This document shows, one piece after another, positions 1 through 10,738 of a DNA stretch of 64,000 nucleotides (within the stretch, counting starts at the first letter, position 1; each line of letters begins with the position of its first letter). Under the pieces are notes generated by a model that searched no databases, had not been told where the DNA came from, and saw only the letters and a list, made by a program, of their open reading frames with translations. The DNA is taken from NCBI RefSeq assembly GCF_027580225.2, contig NC_073358.2, forward strand, positions 47,702,001-47,766,000. Direction: 5' to 3'. This stretch comes from Misgurnus anguillicaudatus. Its lineage: Eukaryota > Chordata > Actinopteri > Cypriniformes > Cobitidae. The position numbers and the translations under genes are program-made.

Positions 1-180
1 GAGAAGTGCCAACAAACCAGCCGGCGTCTCCAGTAAATCTAAGACTTTATGGTCACCGTGAGCACTGATTTCCTTCTGCACCCTTAGGCACCCTTAACCA
101 GGTGCTGAATTTGTGATCCACTAAACCCATTTAGCGGTGCAGCAGTGAAATATGGATGAGTTTTTCACCTCTCTGTGTAG
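1..180 (+). other. nf2: nf2 intron 10, 3' end
   Basis: This is intron sequence running into the window from the left and ending with a pyrimidine-rich acceptor (ctctgtgtag) directly before the exon at 181. No other feature was seen in it. The reverse-strand open frame crossing this region and the next exon is a shadow of the coding exon. Confidence 0.8.
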
Positions 181-303
181 ATGGAGCGCCAGAGGTTAGA
201 GAGAGAGAAGCAGTTGCGTGAGGAGGCAGAGAGAGCCCGCGATGATCTGGAGAGGCGGCTGATGCAGTTACAGGACGAAGCTCAGATGGCCAATGATGCA
301 CTG
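181..303 (+). CDS. nf2: nf2 (merlin) exon 11 equivalent
   Basis: This exon encodes 41 codons beginning [18 protein letters not shown] and ending QMANDAL. They correspond to human merlin from about residue 334, the start of the central alpha-helical coiled coil after the FERM domain. Merlin is the NF2 tumour suppressor: a membrane-cytoskeleton linker of the ERM family that acts upstream of Hippo signalling and in contact inhibition. The exon has an AG acceptor at 179-180 and a strong donor (gtaaga) at 304, is in phase 0 at both ends, and its 123-bp length equals human exon 11. Glu/Arg/Leu heptads are evident. The match is from family knowledge of the human protein. Whether this is nf2a or nf2b is not resolved. 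Confidence 0.95.
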
Positions 304-829
304 GTAAGAAACTCAAACATCAGCCACACTAAATAGACTTCCCATCAAACAATCAATATTTGCTGGAGCAACTCATTCGACTTGTGAGCCTCGGATGGTC
401 TTTTATGGCATTGTTATGGGTCTCGTTTTTTCCACAAAGAAATTAAAGGGGTACTCCAGCCAAATATCAAATTACCCAATTATTTACTCGCCCTCAAGCA
501 ATCCAAGACACATCCATCACATTTCAGACAAACACATATTGAAGTTATTTTAGTAAATGTCCTTGCTCGCCCAAGAAGAAATGGTAGAAAACGGGGATCA
601 GGGAACAACTTCTTTCTTTAAACCCCATAAAAGTACATTCATCCTTCACAAAGGTAATCCACACGGCTCCAATGGGTTAATTAAGGCTTTCTGCTGGTAA
701 TTGATGCGATTTTGTAAAAAATTATCCATATTTTAAACTTTATAAACTGTAATTACTAGCTTCCAGTAATGGTGCCATTTTGGACTCAGTTGATACACGA
801 GAGAGTTTTAGCATAGTAAGCGCTTCTTG

Positions 830-2008
830 CCATGGGTACAACTATTTACTGTAATGTAATTACTTTTTCCTTAAAACAATAAAGTAAGGGATTACTCTTA
901 TTTTTCCAGTAATTTAATTACAGTTACTTCTGATGTATTCTAATCTAAATACTGTGTATGGACTGTAATGCAATTATTTATAATACAATAGTGGATTTAA
1001 CATCAAAATTTAAAGTCTAAGGTTAAAATGCATGTTTTTTTATGTATCCTTCTCACTATAAATACTTTGAGTTAATAAGAATATTGTTAACATACTAGTG
1101 TAGTTTCCAATTCTAACTATTAACTGGTTGGTTATTAGCATTAAAGGATTAGTCCATTTTCTTAAAAAAAATCCTGATAATTTACTCACACCACCATGTC
1201 ATCCAAAATGTTGATGTCTTTCTTTGTTCAGTCGAGAAGAAATTATGTTCTTTGAGGTAAACATTTCAGGATTTTAATAGACTTTAATGGACCCCAAAAC
1301 TTAACAGTTTTAATGCAGCTTAAAATTGCAGTTTCACAGAACTCAAATTAAAAATATGCACTTTTAAACCACAACTTCTCGTTAAAATTGAGTTGAAACT
1401 GCAATTTTGAACTGCATTTAAACTGTTACGTGTTGGGGTCCATTAAAGTCTATTAAAATCAGAAAAATCCTGGAATTTTTTCCTCAAAAAACATAATTTC
1501 TTCTTGACTCATCAAAGAAAGACATCAACATTTTGGATGACATTGTGGTGAGTAAATTATCTGGATTTTTTAAAGAAAATGGACTAATCCTTTAATATTA
1601 CTGCGATATTGTCTGTTTATTAGTACTATAAAAGCACATATGAATGTCTGATTCTGCAAAACATTACTCTTCATCCTTAATCCTACTCAATTCCTACCAA
1701 TACTTAAACTTAACTGCTTTACTTTTAATAAGCAGTAATTAGGAATATTAAAGCAAAAGTAGTTAACAGTTAATTAATAGTGAGAATTGGACCTTAAAAA
1801 GTATGATTAAAATAATTTATGTACTTTAATATTATTTATTCGAGATGTTTCAAGTCTATCTTTGTATCATTTACTAAATAGGATTTAGAAAGTAGTTAGT
1901 AATAATTAATTAAATACTTTTTGGAGAAAGCAATTTGGACAGTAATCTTATTACATGATTGATAATTAGTAATTAATTACTTTTTTTGAGTAACTTACCC
2001 AACACTGG
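830..2008. repeat. GTAATTA-rich dispersed repeat, copy 1
   Basis: This AT-rich repeat runs from a weak GTAATGTAATTAC terminus to the right end AGTAACTTACCCAACACTGG. It sits in the middle of the family A foldback and itself holds a family B foldback at 1145-1591. A second copy with the same right end follows at 2098-2934 in direct orientation. The ends are approximate because the left terminus is degenerate. Confidence 0.5.
1145..1591. mobile_element. Foldback element, family B, short (loop-less) copy
   Basis: The two arms of about 200 bp pair almost completely: left end AGGATTAGTCCATTTTCTT and right end AAGAAAATGGACTAATCCT. Both arms hold the motif catccaaaatgttgatgtc or its complement. TTAA flanks each end (1141-1144, 1592-1595). 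This copy lacks the central loop module that makes the copies at 8365, 29637 and 31893 longer. Confidence 0.75.
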
Positions 2009-2097
2009 TTACCGGAAGCTAGTCATTATAGTTTATTATTATAGAGAGTTTTAGCGTAGTAAGCGTTCGTTGCCATGACTGTCGTGAATCGTCCATG

Positions 2098-2934
2098 ATG
2101 GGTCTTTGGGTGTAACTAGCTACTAGTAATTAGTTGCTGTAATTTAATTACTTTTTCCTTAAAAAGTAAAGTAAGTGATACCTCATATTTTCCAGTAATT
2201 TAACTCTTTCTTCGCCAGCGTTTAAAAAAAGTATATTGATGCAAAAGTAGTTAATAGTCAGTTAATAGTGAGAATAGGACCTTAACTCATTCCCCGCCAG
2301 CTATTTTTTTTTCAAGTTGCCAGCCAGCATTTTTTGTGATTTTTACAAAAGTTTCACAAAATGGCTTACAGGAAATTTTAAACTGCAAAAATATATAAAC
2401 ATACAAATATATCAAATAAAAGAACAGACCCTCTGCTTTCAATCAAACAAACAAACAAAATGGGGAAGAAACCGTTTTATCCTATCTATTTTATAAACTC
2501 TTTAATATAGGTCTTTTTCTTCAAAATATTTTTTTAGAAAAAAGCTGAAATAATTGCATTTTTGTGAAGGATTTTTTTAGAGATCAGATTCAGAACAATT
2601 ATCAAAACATACACGGAGTTTAAAATAATTAAATAATTTTTTTGCATTGCTTTTTCTATAAATTGGTGTCGTGGTATTACAGAATAACATAAAACCTCAT
2701 CAGGATTATGTTTTTCTTGCAAATATTTTCTCTTAATTGACGAGATAACTTGTCAATGGCGGGGGAAGAGTTAAAAAGTGTGACCAGAATAATTTATGTA
2801 CTTTTATTTGATTTTATATGATTGTATAATTTACTAAATAGTATTTGTATTTGTACAGTAATCTAATTACATGATTGATAAATTAGTAGCTAGTAATTAA
2901 TTACTTTTTTTGAGTAACTTACCCAACACTGGTC
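2098..2934. repeat. GTAATTA-rich dispersed repeat, copy 2
   Basis: This is a direct copy of the 830-2008 repeat, with the shared right end AGTAACTTACCCAACACTGG near 2912-2932. The sequence before it (2042-2078) also repeats 797-833 with few changes, so the pair looks like a local tandem duplication of about 1.24 kb. A TTAA-flanked MITE at 2286-2770 interrupts it. Confidence 0.5.
2286..2770. mobile_element. MITE with CTCTTTCCCCGCC-type ends (family C), reverse copy
   Basis: The left end CTCATTCCCCGCCAG pairs with the right end TGGCGGGGGAAGAG, and TTAA stands outside each end (2282-2285, 2771-2774). Internal motifs (tttgatatatttgtatg and gaagaaccgttttatcctatct in complement) recur in the copies at 24668, 40208 and 55866. 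The open frame at 2534-2722 on the minus strand is repeat sequence, not a gene. Confidence 0.7.
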
Positions 2935-3300
2935 CCAGAAGCTAGTTATTATAGTTGATAAAGCTTAAAATACGGATATTTTTCTTACAATATCGCATCG
3001 ACTACAAGTAAAAGACCTCTTGGAGCCGTGTGGTTTACTTCTGTAAATGCACTTTTGTCGGCTTTAAAGTCAGAAGTTCCCTGATCCCTGTTTTCTCCCA
3101 TTATAAGCTTGGGAAAGCAAGGACATTTACTAAAATAACTCTATATGTGTTTGTTTGAATGATAATGGACATATGTATCTCCGATTGCTTAAGGGTGAGC
3201 ACATCATGGGGTAATTTTGATACTTAGCTGGAGTATAGCTTTAAGAATAAATCTTATAAAATGTATATGAAATGTTAATTATGTTTGACATTTGCTCTGA

Positions 3301-3558
<258 letters not shown>

Positions 3559-3659
3559 GTGACGGCAATTCGCACTAAAGAGGAGAAACGGCTGATGGAG
3601 CAGAAGATGTTAGAGGCCGAGATGCTCGCGCTGAAGATGGCAGAAGAGTCTGAGAGGAG
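3559..3659 (+). CDS. nf2: nf2 exon 12, second half (12b)
   Basis: The exon encodes [20 protein letters not shown], then [13 protein letters not shown] and part of an Arg codon. This matches the human merlin coiled-coil segment around residues 413-447. The donor gtacat follows at 3660. The exon ends in phase 2 and the split Arg codon is completed by the next exon (AG|G). The segment is part of the helical hairpin that packs against the FERM domain in the closed protein. Confidence 0.93.
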
Positions 3660-4010
3660 GTACATTTACTTTACTCATACATTTTTTATGAGTATGCGTT
3701 CCCTATGCGAAGATACGGTAGGGGTAAACTAAAAGTATAAGGTTAAAAATTGCATCTTTATAAAACGAGGTCAATTTCTGACACTTGTGTAGTAGACGTC
3801 AGATCAATCATCATCTCGCTGGTTCTGTGCTAGTGGCCATTCACAAATCCATCAACTCGGAGCATCTAGTTCATACGTGACACTGTGTTGATGTCATAGG
3901 GGTCATGCTGGTATAGTTGTTAGTGAGTTTTTCATTTGTACTTCTGAGATTTCAGTACTTCAAAGGTTTCATTCACTCGAGTGAATAAATCACATATTTA
4001 TTCTCCGCAG
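3660..4010 (+). other. nf2: nf2 intron 12
   Basis: This is a 351-bp intron with donor gtacat and acceptor attctccgcag. It looks unique, and no repeat or RNA gene was recognised in it. Confidence 0.8.
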
Positions 4011-4116
4011 GGCAAAAGAGGCAGACCAGCTGAAACAGGACCTGCAGGAGGCGAGAGAGTCGGAACGCAGAGCCAAAAACAAACTGCTGGAGATCACCGC
4101 CAAGTCAACGTACTCG
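4011..4116 (+). CDS. nf2: nf2 exon 13 equivalent
   Basis: The exon completes the split Arg codon and encodes [20 protein letters not shown], then [16 protein letters not shown]. The segment equals human merlin [20 protein letters not shown] with the usual Ala/Ser difference, followed by the end of the coiled coil. The length is 106 bp, the same as human exon 13. The donor gtactc at 4117 is weak but gives the phase-0 end needed for the next exon. The open frame over this region in another frame (from 3981) is a shadow. Confidence 0.92.
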
Positions 4117-5597
4117 GTACTCGCATGTCCACAAACCCACTACTGAGCTCAACAGCTTATAAGCACTATGCAGGCGTTTGTCTTTGTTAATCTACCGAGA
4201 TTATGATGCCGGTCCAGTTTTATCTCCAGGAAAAAAGAGTTTAAACTCTGTACGGTTATGGTTTTAACGCTAGTCTAGTTTCGCCTCTTGGTCATTCGTC
4301 GATGTCAGGATAATTTATTTAAACAAACATCACATTCAACAACCATTCCATTACTAGGAAGAAAATATTTCCTCTTTCCCAGGGAGAATTTTTCTGCTTC
4401 GCAAAAACCACCCTAATGCATTTGAGCAGAAATATTTATACTCATATTTGGCTGTCCAGCTTAAAAAATGGTTCGGTAGTCATGTAGGGCCCAAGCTGTT
4501 GGTGTGGCATCGCTGTAATACGATTACAAATAGGTTCGGTTTGTCTGACTGTCGAAAGTGAGAGACTGTAGCTTGAATACCTCCATTGAATACATACACC
4601 AAGATTGATTACACTTAATGACTGAGTGCTCTTCATAGCTGATTGAATTGCATGGCTATTCAGGCATCATTGTAAGCTTCGTATGGATAATGGATATAAA
4701 TGCAGTAAAAAAATATTTTATTACCTCTTAAATGTATTTTAGCGCTATTACAGTGATGCTGTTAATTATTAGTCTAAGCATTTGGGAGCTAGATTCTTCC
4801 TTACTTTCAAAGCTTACTGGATACTCTTGAAATCCTATGGGATGCTCATTGGTACATTTGGCATGCATGGTGAGTTAAAGGATGACCGGAGGTCAGCATA
4901 TTATTTCAAACATTAGCTCTCTCAATGGGTGGGTAATGTTGGATCTTTTCGAGCACTTAGAAATCAATTCAAAGCATCGCCGCTGTCTTTCTTTTTGCTT
5001 GCCCTGAAGTCTTGGTCTTTTGACAAAATCTTAATGTGGTTGGCTGCTGAAAGCCTGGGCTTGGCTTTGTTTAGATAACCTGCATTACCTGAGGCCAGTG
5101 AATGCAGTTAATGAAGCTTTTACTATTAAGCGCTGTAAGTTGACCAGTCATAGGTTATGGATGTAGATGTGTGATGTGTTAGGCTTAAAGTTAACCTGAA
5201 ATTAAAGGCATAGTTCACGCAAAAATGAAATTCTGTCTTCATTTGCTCTAGAGATCGACCGATATATCTGTTTATCTATCTATTTATCTGTCTATTTTTC
5301 CCGATATTTAAGCATTTTCCCATTATCGTGAATCAGTTTTGTAATATCGGATTGTGGGCTTTTTGAGAATTGCACTGGACTTCCATTTTATAACACCGTC
5401 TGAGAGGAGAGGGGACATCAACAACCGAGTCTTGTTGTTGAGTCCTGATAGGGTGACCACCTGCTAATAAGCCCAAGGGGGGACAAGGGTTATGTTTCTG
5501 AGGGACAATGTGGGACACTCCCTGGCGCAGCAGTGCACCCAACCCATGGGCAGACTTATTTATAGTGGTTTACCCATTTCTAGCACATACCACCTTA

Positions 5598-6345
5598 CAC
5601 TGCAAAAAATAATTTTCAAGAAAAAAATGTCTTAGTATTTTTGTCTTGATTTCAGTAAAAATATAAAAAAATTCTTAAATTAAGATGCGTTTTCTTGAGT
5701 AGCAAAACGACCCAAAAATATAAGTCTAGTTTTTAGACCAAAAATATCAAATTTAAGTGATTTTGTTCATAAAACAAGCAAAAATATCTGCCAATGGGGT
5801 AAGCAAAAAATATTGCACTGCAAAAAATGTCATTCTCACTTAGTATTTTTGTCTTGTTTTCAGTAGAAATATCTAAAAATTCTTAAATTAAGATGCTTTT
5901 TCTTGATGAGCAAAATGACCTAAGAAAGTAATACTAGTTTTAAGACAAATAATATACAATTTAAGTGAAATTGTACTTAAAACAAGCAAAATTATCTGCC
6001 AATGGAGTGAGAAAAAAATTGTGAAATAAGATTTCTTTTTTCTTAAACACTTAATTAAAGTAAAATTTTCTCACTCCATTGGCAGTTATTTTTGCTTGTT
6101 TTAAGCACAAATTCACTTAAATTGTATATTTTTTTGTATAACAACTAGCATTATTTTCTTAGGTCATTTTGCTCATCAAGAAAGTACATCTTGATTTAGG
6201 AATTTTTGGATATTTCTACTGAAAACAAGACAAAAATACTAAGTAAGAAAGTCATTTTTTGCAGTGTGAACATTTTTCTTAGACACAAAATTCAAGAAAA
6301 ATGTGTTTTGTGCTTGTTTTTGCACAAAAACACTTAATTTTGTGT
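5598..6345. repeat. CACTGCAAAAAAT palindromic MITE, nested pair
   Basis: The inner copy at 5816-6266 is an almost complete palindrome of about 450 bp, from CACTGCAAAAAATGTCATTC to GTCATTTTTTGCAGTG. Its arms contain cttgttttcag / ctgaaaacaag and gcaaaatgacc / ggtcattttgc. It is inserted in a second copy of the same family, whose left part is 5598-5815 and whose right part is about 6268-6345. The family recurs many times at 14740-16420. Confidence 0.7.
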
Positions 6346-6575
6346 AAACATGTTTTAATGACATGTTTGTGCATGGCCCTTGACTTCCATTCTGAAGCAG
6401 TCAAGAGACACTTTTAAACGAGTCAAAAAGTCATGACACGACCCATTGTCAAAATTTCAGTGTCCATCACTGTAGTTCATCCAAAACAAACCAGAAATGA
6501 GACTCAAAGTGTTAAATACCGGAACTATCCTTTAACATAAAAAAAAATGTTGGTTAGTGTTTCATGACGCTTTAA

Positions 6576-7397
6576 AGGGATAGTTCGGCCAAAAACAATA
6601 TTAAACCCATGATTTACTCACCCCCAAGCTGTCCGAGTTGCATATGTCCATCGTTTTTCAGACAAACACATTTTCGGATATTTTAGAAAATATTTTAGAT
6701 CTTTCGTTTGATTAAATGTAATGTTACGGGGTCCAGCAATAGTCCACGACCTTCAAGTCCAAAAAAAGTGCGTCCATCCTTCACAAATTAAATCCAAACG
6801 GCTCCAGGATGATAAACAAAGGTCTTCTGTGGGTAATCCGTGCGGTGTTGTTGTAGAAATATCCATATTTAAAATGTTATTAACGTTATAAACTACCTTC
6901 CGGTAGCGCCGCCATCTTAGAGTGATGCGCATTCAGGATGAGAGCTTACGCAGCGTACAGAGTTTCTCTGCTGCTGCTCTGTCCCCCGCCCTCCGAATGT
7001 CGTCATACGTCACTAAGAAAAGTGCGTACACTACGCTAATACTCTCTCCTGAGTCTAAAAGCGGCGCAACCGGAAGGTAGTTTATAACGTTAATAACATT
7101 TTAAATATGGATATTTCTACAACAACACCGCACGGATTACCCACAGAAGACCTTTGTTTATCATCCTGGAGCCGTTTGGATTTAATTTGTGAAGGATGGA
7201 CGCACTTTTTTTGGACTTGAAGGTCGTGGACTATTGCTGGACCCCGTAACATTACATTTAATCAAACGAAAGATCTAAAATATTTTCTAAAATATCCGAA
7301 AATGTGTTGGTCTGGGAAGCGATGGACATGTGCAACTCGGACAGCTTGGGGGTGAGTGAATCATGGGTTTAGTATCGTTTTTGGCCGAACTATCCCT
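6576..7397. mobile_element. Foldback element with AAAGGGATAGTTCGGCC ends
   Basis: This is a near-perfect palindrome of 822 bp whose arms extend almost to the centre near 7000. The ends are AGGGATAGTTCGGCC and its complement GGCCGAACTATCCCT, flanked by TTAA (6572-6575 and 7398-7401). Arm motifs include ccaagctgtccgagttgca and its complement. The long arms with few mismatches suggest recent insertion or arm conversion. No coding capacity was seen. Confidence 0.8.
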
Positions 7398-7816
7398 TTA
7401 AAGAGAAATGAGCCTAAAGAAGAAAACAAGAAAACATGTCTGACGCACTTAGAGGTTTTGTTCCTATCAAGTATTCCTGGAAATCATCCATCTTTAGCTG
7501 TTTTTTGAATATATTCATGCAACAGACCGGACAGAGCTTAAAAGACAGCAATAAATGAGTTGTGAATGATATTATAAATGAGGTGTAAATGACAAAATTA
7601 ATGAATTGTGAATTGTGTTTTATAGCTTTAAATGTGGTCATCCAACCCTACACATTTTACTGTTATTCTTTTATGGAGGTGCTTATATACATTCAAAGTG
7701 ACTTTGTTTGCTTTTCAAAGGTTTTAAAAAGGCTGTTTAGAAAGAAGTTTATGTTGTAATCATATTTTCAGATGTAATATTTTAATATAAATCTATGGAT
7801 GTCTGATTCTTCCTAG

Positions 7817-7944
7817 TCTACGCCGCTGTCTGCCAACGCTCTTTCTCCTGACGGCACTAACTTCAACTACAGCACAGAGAACCTGAGTTTTGACTTCAAA
7901 GACACGGACATGAATCGACTGTCCATGGAGATCGAGAAGGAAAA
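7817..7944 (+). CDS. nf2: nf2 exon 14 equivalent (linker and S518-type phosphosite)
   Basis: This exon encodes [18 protein letters not shown], then [20 protein letters not shown] and IEKEK. The block [21 protein letters not shown] is diagnostic of merlin. The Ser in NRLSM corresponds to human S518, the PAK/PKA site whose phosphorylation opens merlin. Human has Lys before Arg where this protein has Asn, but the Arg at -2 is kept. The Pro-rich linker found in human is replaced by a Ser/Asn-rich one. The length is 128 bp, as in human. The exon starts in phase 0 and ends in phase 2 at the donor gtgagt (7945). Confidence 0.95.
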
Positions 7945-8149
7945 GTGAGTTCAGTCGCTCTGATCTGTTTCTTTGCCCTCTTGACATGTGTCCACTCGCT
8001 CTGAACCATCTGTACTTCTACACATATTTGTTTCAAAGTGGTCTTACTTTATAAAGACGTTTCTGAAGTTGTATAGCATTTTTCTGCCAGATAATGTTAA
8101 TAATAATCTAAAGAGAGAAATAACTTGAATATAATACTGAAGTTATTTG

Positions 8150-8340
8150 ATTTTTTTAAAAACAGTTTGGAAAAGGTAGTCGGGCCTAGTACCAAAACAC
8201 ACTTGTAGCCAATCAGCAGTAAGGGGCAACGTCATTGCCTGGGTTGCGTATGTGTGGGGCAGGTCCATCAAAAGAAGGTCTAAAAAATCTAGACTTAGAA
8301 GGTGTCCAGCATCAGAATTTTTTAAAAGCCCTTGAAGCCA
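8150..8340. repeat. Fragment of GGCGGAGTCCACG MITE family
   Basis: Motifs ccaaaacacacttgtagcc, aatcagcagtaagg and ttgcgtatgtgtggggc match the interior of the complete elements at 39254-39462 and 50425-50661. Both termini are degraded here, so this is an old copy. Confidence 0.55.
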
Positions 8341-8364
8341 ATTTTTTGGCACATATAAGATTAA

Positions 8365-9177
8365 AGGAATATTCCATTTTCTTAAAAGAAAAATCCAGAT
8401 AATTTACTCACCACCATGTCATCCAAAATGTTGATGTCTTTCTTTGTTCAGTCCAGAAGAAACTATGCCTTTTGAGGAAAACATTGCAGGATTTTTCTCA
8501 TTTTAATGGACTTTAATAGACACCAACATCCAATACTCAACTCAACACTCAACAGTTTCCCTCAACGGAGCCTCAAAGGACCACAAACAATCCCAAACGA
8601 GGCACAAGGGTCCCATCCAGCAAAACGATTGTCATCCCTGACAAGAAAAACAACAAACATACACTTCCAAAGCACAACTTCTCGTCCAGATCCGGTCGTG
8701 ATGCGCCAGCGTGACCCCACGCAATACGTCATGACGTCAAGAGGTCACAGAGGACGAACGCGAAACTCCGCCCCAGTGTTTACAAGTGTGGTGAAAGAGG
8801 ACCGTTCCTACATTGTTGTATGTCAACTGATACTAATTAATGTCTTTGTGTCAGTTTATTGTTTACAATGGTCCGCAAATGTGCGTTTTATATATGTAAC
8901 ACGTGACCCCCCTACGTCACTACGCATTTACGTTAGGTCGGCTGGACCGGATCTAGACGAGAAGTTGTGCTTTAAAAGTGTATATTTGTTATTTTTATTG
9001 TCAAAAATGACAATTGTTTTGCTAGATAAGACCCTTATGCCTCGTTTGGGATCGTTTATAGTCCTTTGAAACTACGTAATTTCTTCTTGACTGAACAAAG
9101 AAAGACATCAACATTTTGGATGACATGGTGGTGAGTAAATTATCTGGATTTTTCTTTTAAGAAAATGGAATATTCCT
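8365..9177. mobile_element. Foldback element, family B, full copy with loop module
   Basis: The ends AGGAATATTCCATTTTCTT and the complementary right end are flanked by TTAA (8361-8364, 9178-9181). The arms match 1145-1591. A central module (about 8690-8950) lies between them. The 187-codon open frame from 8506 crosses both arm and loop. Related peptides in the other copies (for example SVYCLKWSAN) reflect DNA similarity, and no transposase motif is present. Confidence 0.75.
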
Positions 9178-9940
9178 TTAAGGTCTGAACTTACTATAAC
9201 CATTATTTTTAGAGGATTTAAAAATATTTTTTATAGAAATATTTAAATTTTTTTAGATTATCATTATCAAAAATTATCATTACCGTAACATGATATTACA
9301 ATAAATATATGCATTTACAAACTCATGTTTCGGTAATGAGAACTAAAAAGTTGTCTAGGTACTATGACAAACTAAATCTCAACTTTTATCTGGAGAGAAA
9401 AAATAAGAACTGCTTACCTGGTAGCCATCTTGAGTGTCACAGTCAATTATGTCCCTTACGAATTTTTTTTTTTAAATGTTAGTTCCTTGAGGGCTTAAAC
9501 ATGATTGAAAATTGTTGCGGAGGATGAGAAAATTGGTCTTGGACACAATTATATTCCTTTATTATTGTTTCTACATTTACCAATGATCACCAAATACCAC
9601 ATGTTTCTTTACTCTTAATGTTTATAGTATAACATGCACTGAAGCTTTTTATTTTTTTAGATTTTTTAATTATAAATATTTCCATGTCAAAGAACCCAAA
9701 TACAGTCATGTACACATTGCGGTAATGAAAAATTTCCCCTTAAATGTGGAAGAAACAACAAAATTGGTTTGTATGATGTCATTTTTAATCATCATGTGCA
9801 AAATAGTACATGAAGAGATGTTTGTAACTGTATGCTTCTTATTTTGATACTCTTACTTAATCTTTTTTTCCCCAAAATGTTTCATGACACCTCATAAGTC
9901 TAATTTAATTAAAAGGTACAGTGGTCCTTTAGCTCCACTG

Positions 9941-10020
9941 GGGAGCATTGCGTTAGCAGTGCTAAAGGTTGTAAGTTTTGATAAAAAAAAATGTATAGCT
10001 TGAACTGAAATGCATACTGA
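9941..10020 (+). repeat. tRNA-like SINE fragment
   Basis: The string gcattgcgttagcagtgc followed by aaaggttgtaagtttgat resembles the A-box to B-box part of a tRNA-derived SINE. A second copy with a clearer B-box-like region (ggttgtgggtttaaatc) is at 60507-60600. The shared downstream text (aaatgtata-ctt-gaa) supports a common origin. Boundaries are approximate. Confidence 0.5.
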
Positions 10021-10035
10021 AATGTAAATGAAATA

Positions 10036-10458
10036 TGTGACCCTGGACCACAAAAACAGTCTTAAGTCACATGTGTATATTTGTAGCAATAGCCAACAAT
10101 ACATTGTATGGGTCAAAATTATTGAGTTTTGTTTTATGGCAAAAAATTATTAGGATATTATATAAAGATTATGTTCCATGAAAATATTTTGTAAATTTCC
10201 TAACGTGAATATATCCAAATTTAAGTTATTTGAGTGGATGCAGTTGCTAAGGACTTCATTTGGACAACTTTAAAGGGGATTTTCTCAATATTTAGATTTT
10301 TTGCACCCTCAGATTCCAGATTTTCAAATAGTTGTGTATCGTATCCTATCAATCAAATCATACAATAGTGGAAAGCTTATTTATTCATGTTTCAGGTGCT
10401 GTATGAATCTCAATTCAGAAAATGTACCCTCATGACTGGTTTTGTGGTCAAGGTCACA
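10036..10458. mobile_element. MITE with TGTGACCCTGGACCACAAA ends
   Basis: The left end TGTGACCCTGGACCACAAA pairs with the right end TTTGTGGTCAAGGTCACA. Interior phrases (gtagcaatagccaa, ttggacaactttaaagg, cttatttattca) are those I associate with a very abundant zebrafish DNA-type repeat. It lies just upstream of the exon 15 acceptor. The identification is from memory of the family and was not searched. Confidence 0.7.
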
Positions 10459-10569
10459 TATATGTTAAATATACATACATTACTTTCATTACTGTACGCA
10501 TGTGGGCAGTAGACAGCAAGTTAGCTCCTTATGTGTGAACGGAGCTCAATCGTGTGTTGTGTTCGTCAG

Positions 10570-10733
10570 GGTGGAGTACATGGAGAAAAGCAAACATCTT
10601 CAGGAGCAGCTGAATGAACTGAAGACAGAGATTGAGTCATTAAAGCTAAAAGAGCGAGAAACGCCGCTGGATATCCTGCACAATGAGAACGTTGAGAAAG
10701 GAACCAGCAAGCAGAGCAACTTTAAAAAGCTCA
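10570..10733 (+). CDS. nf2: nf2 exon 15 equivalent, with irregular 3' boundary
   Basis: The exon completes a Lys codon (AA|G) and encodes [20 protein letters not shown], then [20 protein letters not shown] and [14 protein letters not shown]. This matches human merlin residues of about 525-579. In human the exon ends after Lys-Lys with GT next. Here the bases after AAG (10727-10729) are ctcagttaag, so there is no donor at the expected place. The nearest GT donor (gttaag, 10734) leaves one extra base and puts the last exon out of frame. Reading on gives KKLS and TAA at 10736-10738, with AATAAA at 10908, so a short-tail isoform is possible. The coding identity is certain; the end is not. Confidence 0.88.
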
Positions 10734-10738
10734 GTTAA
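10734..10738 (+). other. nf2: In-frame stop just past nf2 exon 15
   Basis: If exon 15 is read through, the frame ends LS-stop, with TAA at 10736-10738. This would yield a merlin tail without the conserved C-terminal 16 residues, similar in kind (not in sequence) to human isoform 2, which also has an alternative short tail. It is inferred from sequence only. Confidence 0.5.

Larger units (their letters stand above)
447..3240. mobile_element. Foldback element, family A, with nested insertions
   Basis: The left arm (447-830) and right arm (about 2940-3240) are imperfect reverse complements of each other. The arms include the motif pairs ctcaagcaatcc / gattgcttaagg and cacacggctcc / ggagccgtgtgg. 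The ends read AAAGGGGTACTCCAGC and its complement GCTGGAGTATAGCTTT. TTAA stands on both sides (443-446 and 3241-3244). No transposase was seen, so it is a non-autonomous element. A second, left-truncated family member is at 27813-29609. Confidence 0.7.
4117..7816 (+). other. nf2: nf2 intron 13
   Basis: This is a 3.7-kb intron. Positions 4117-5200 appear unique, with no recognised element. Positions 5205-5250 hold the end of a dispersed repeat (AAAGGCATAGTTCACGC) followed by fragments of a second (gatcgaccgatatatc). The rest is taken up by two foldback regions (5598-6345 and 6576-7397). The acceptor before 7817 is gattcttcctag. Confidence 0.75.
7945..10569 (+). other. nf2: nf2 intron 14
   Basis: This is a 2.6-kb intron with donor gtgagt and acceptor gttcgtcag. 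It contains a MITE fragment (about 8150-8340), a family B foldback (8365-9177), apparently unique AT-rich sequence (9183-9940), a SINE fragment (9941-10020) and a TGTGACC MITE (10036-10458). Confidence 0.75.

Noticed and set aside
3981..4190. Open frame [20 protein letters not shown]
   Set aside because: Out-of-frame shadow of nf2 exon 13, whose true frame gives [11 protein letters not shown].
8506..9069. 187-codon open frame on the plus strand
   Set aside because: It lies wholly inside a family B foldback, crossing arm and loop. There is no transposase motif, and similar peptides elsewhere are explained by DNA copies of the element.
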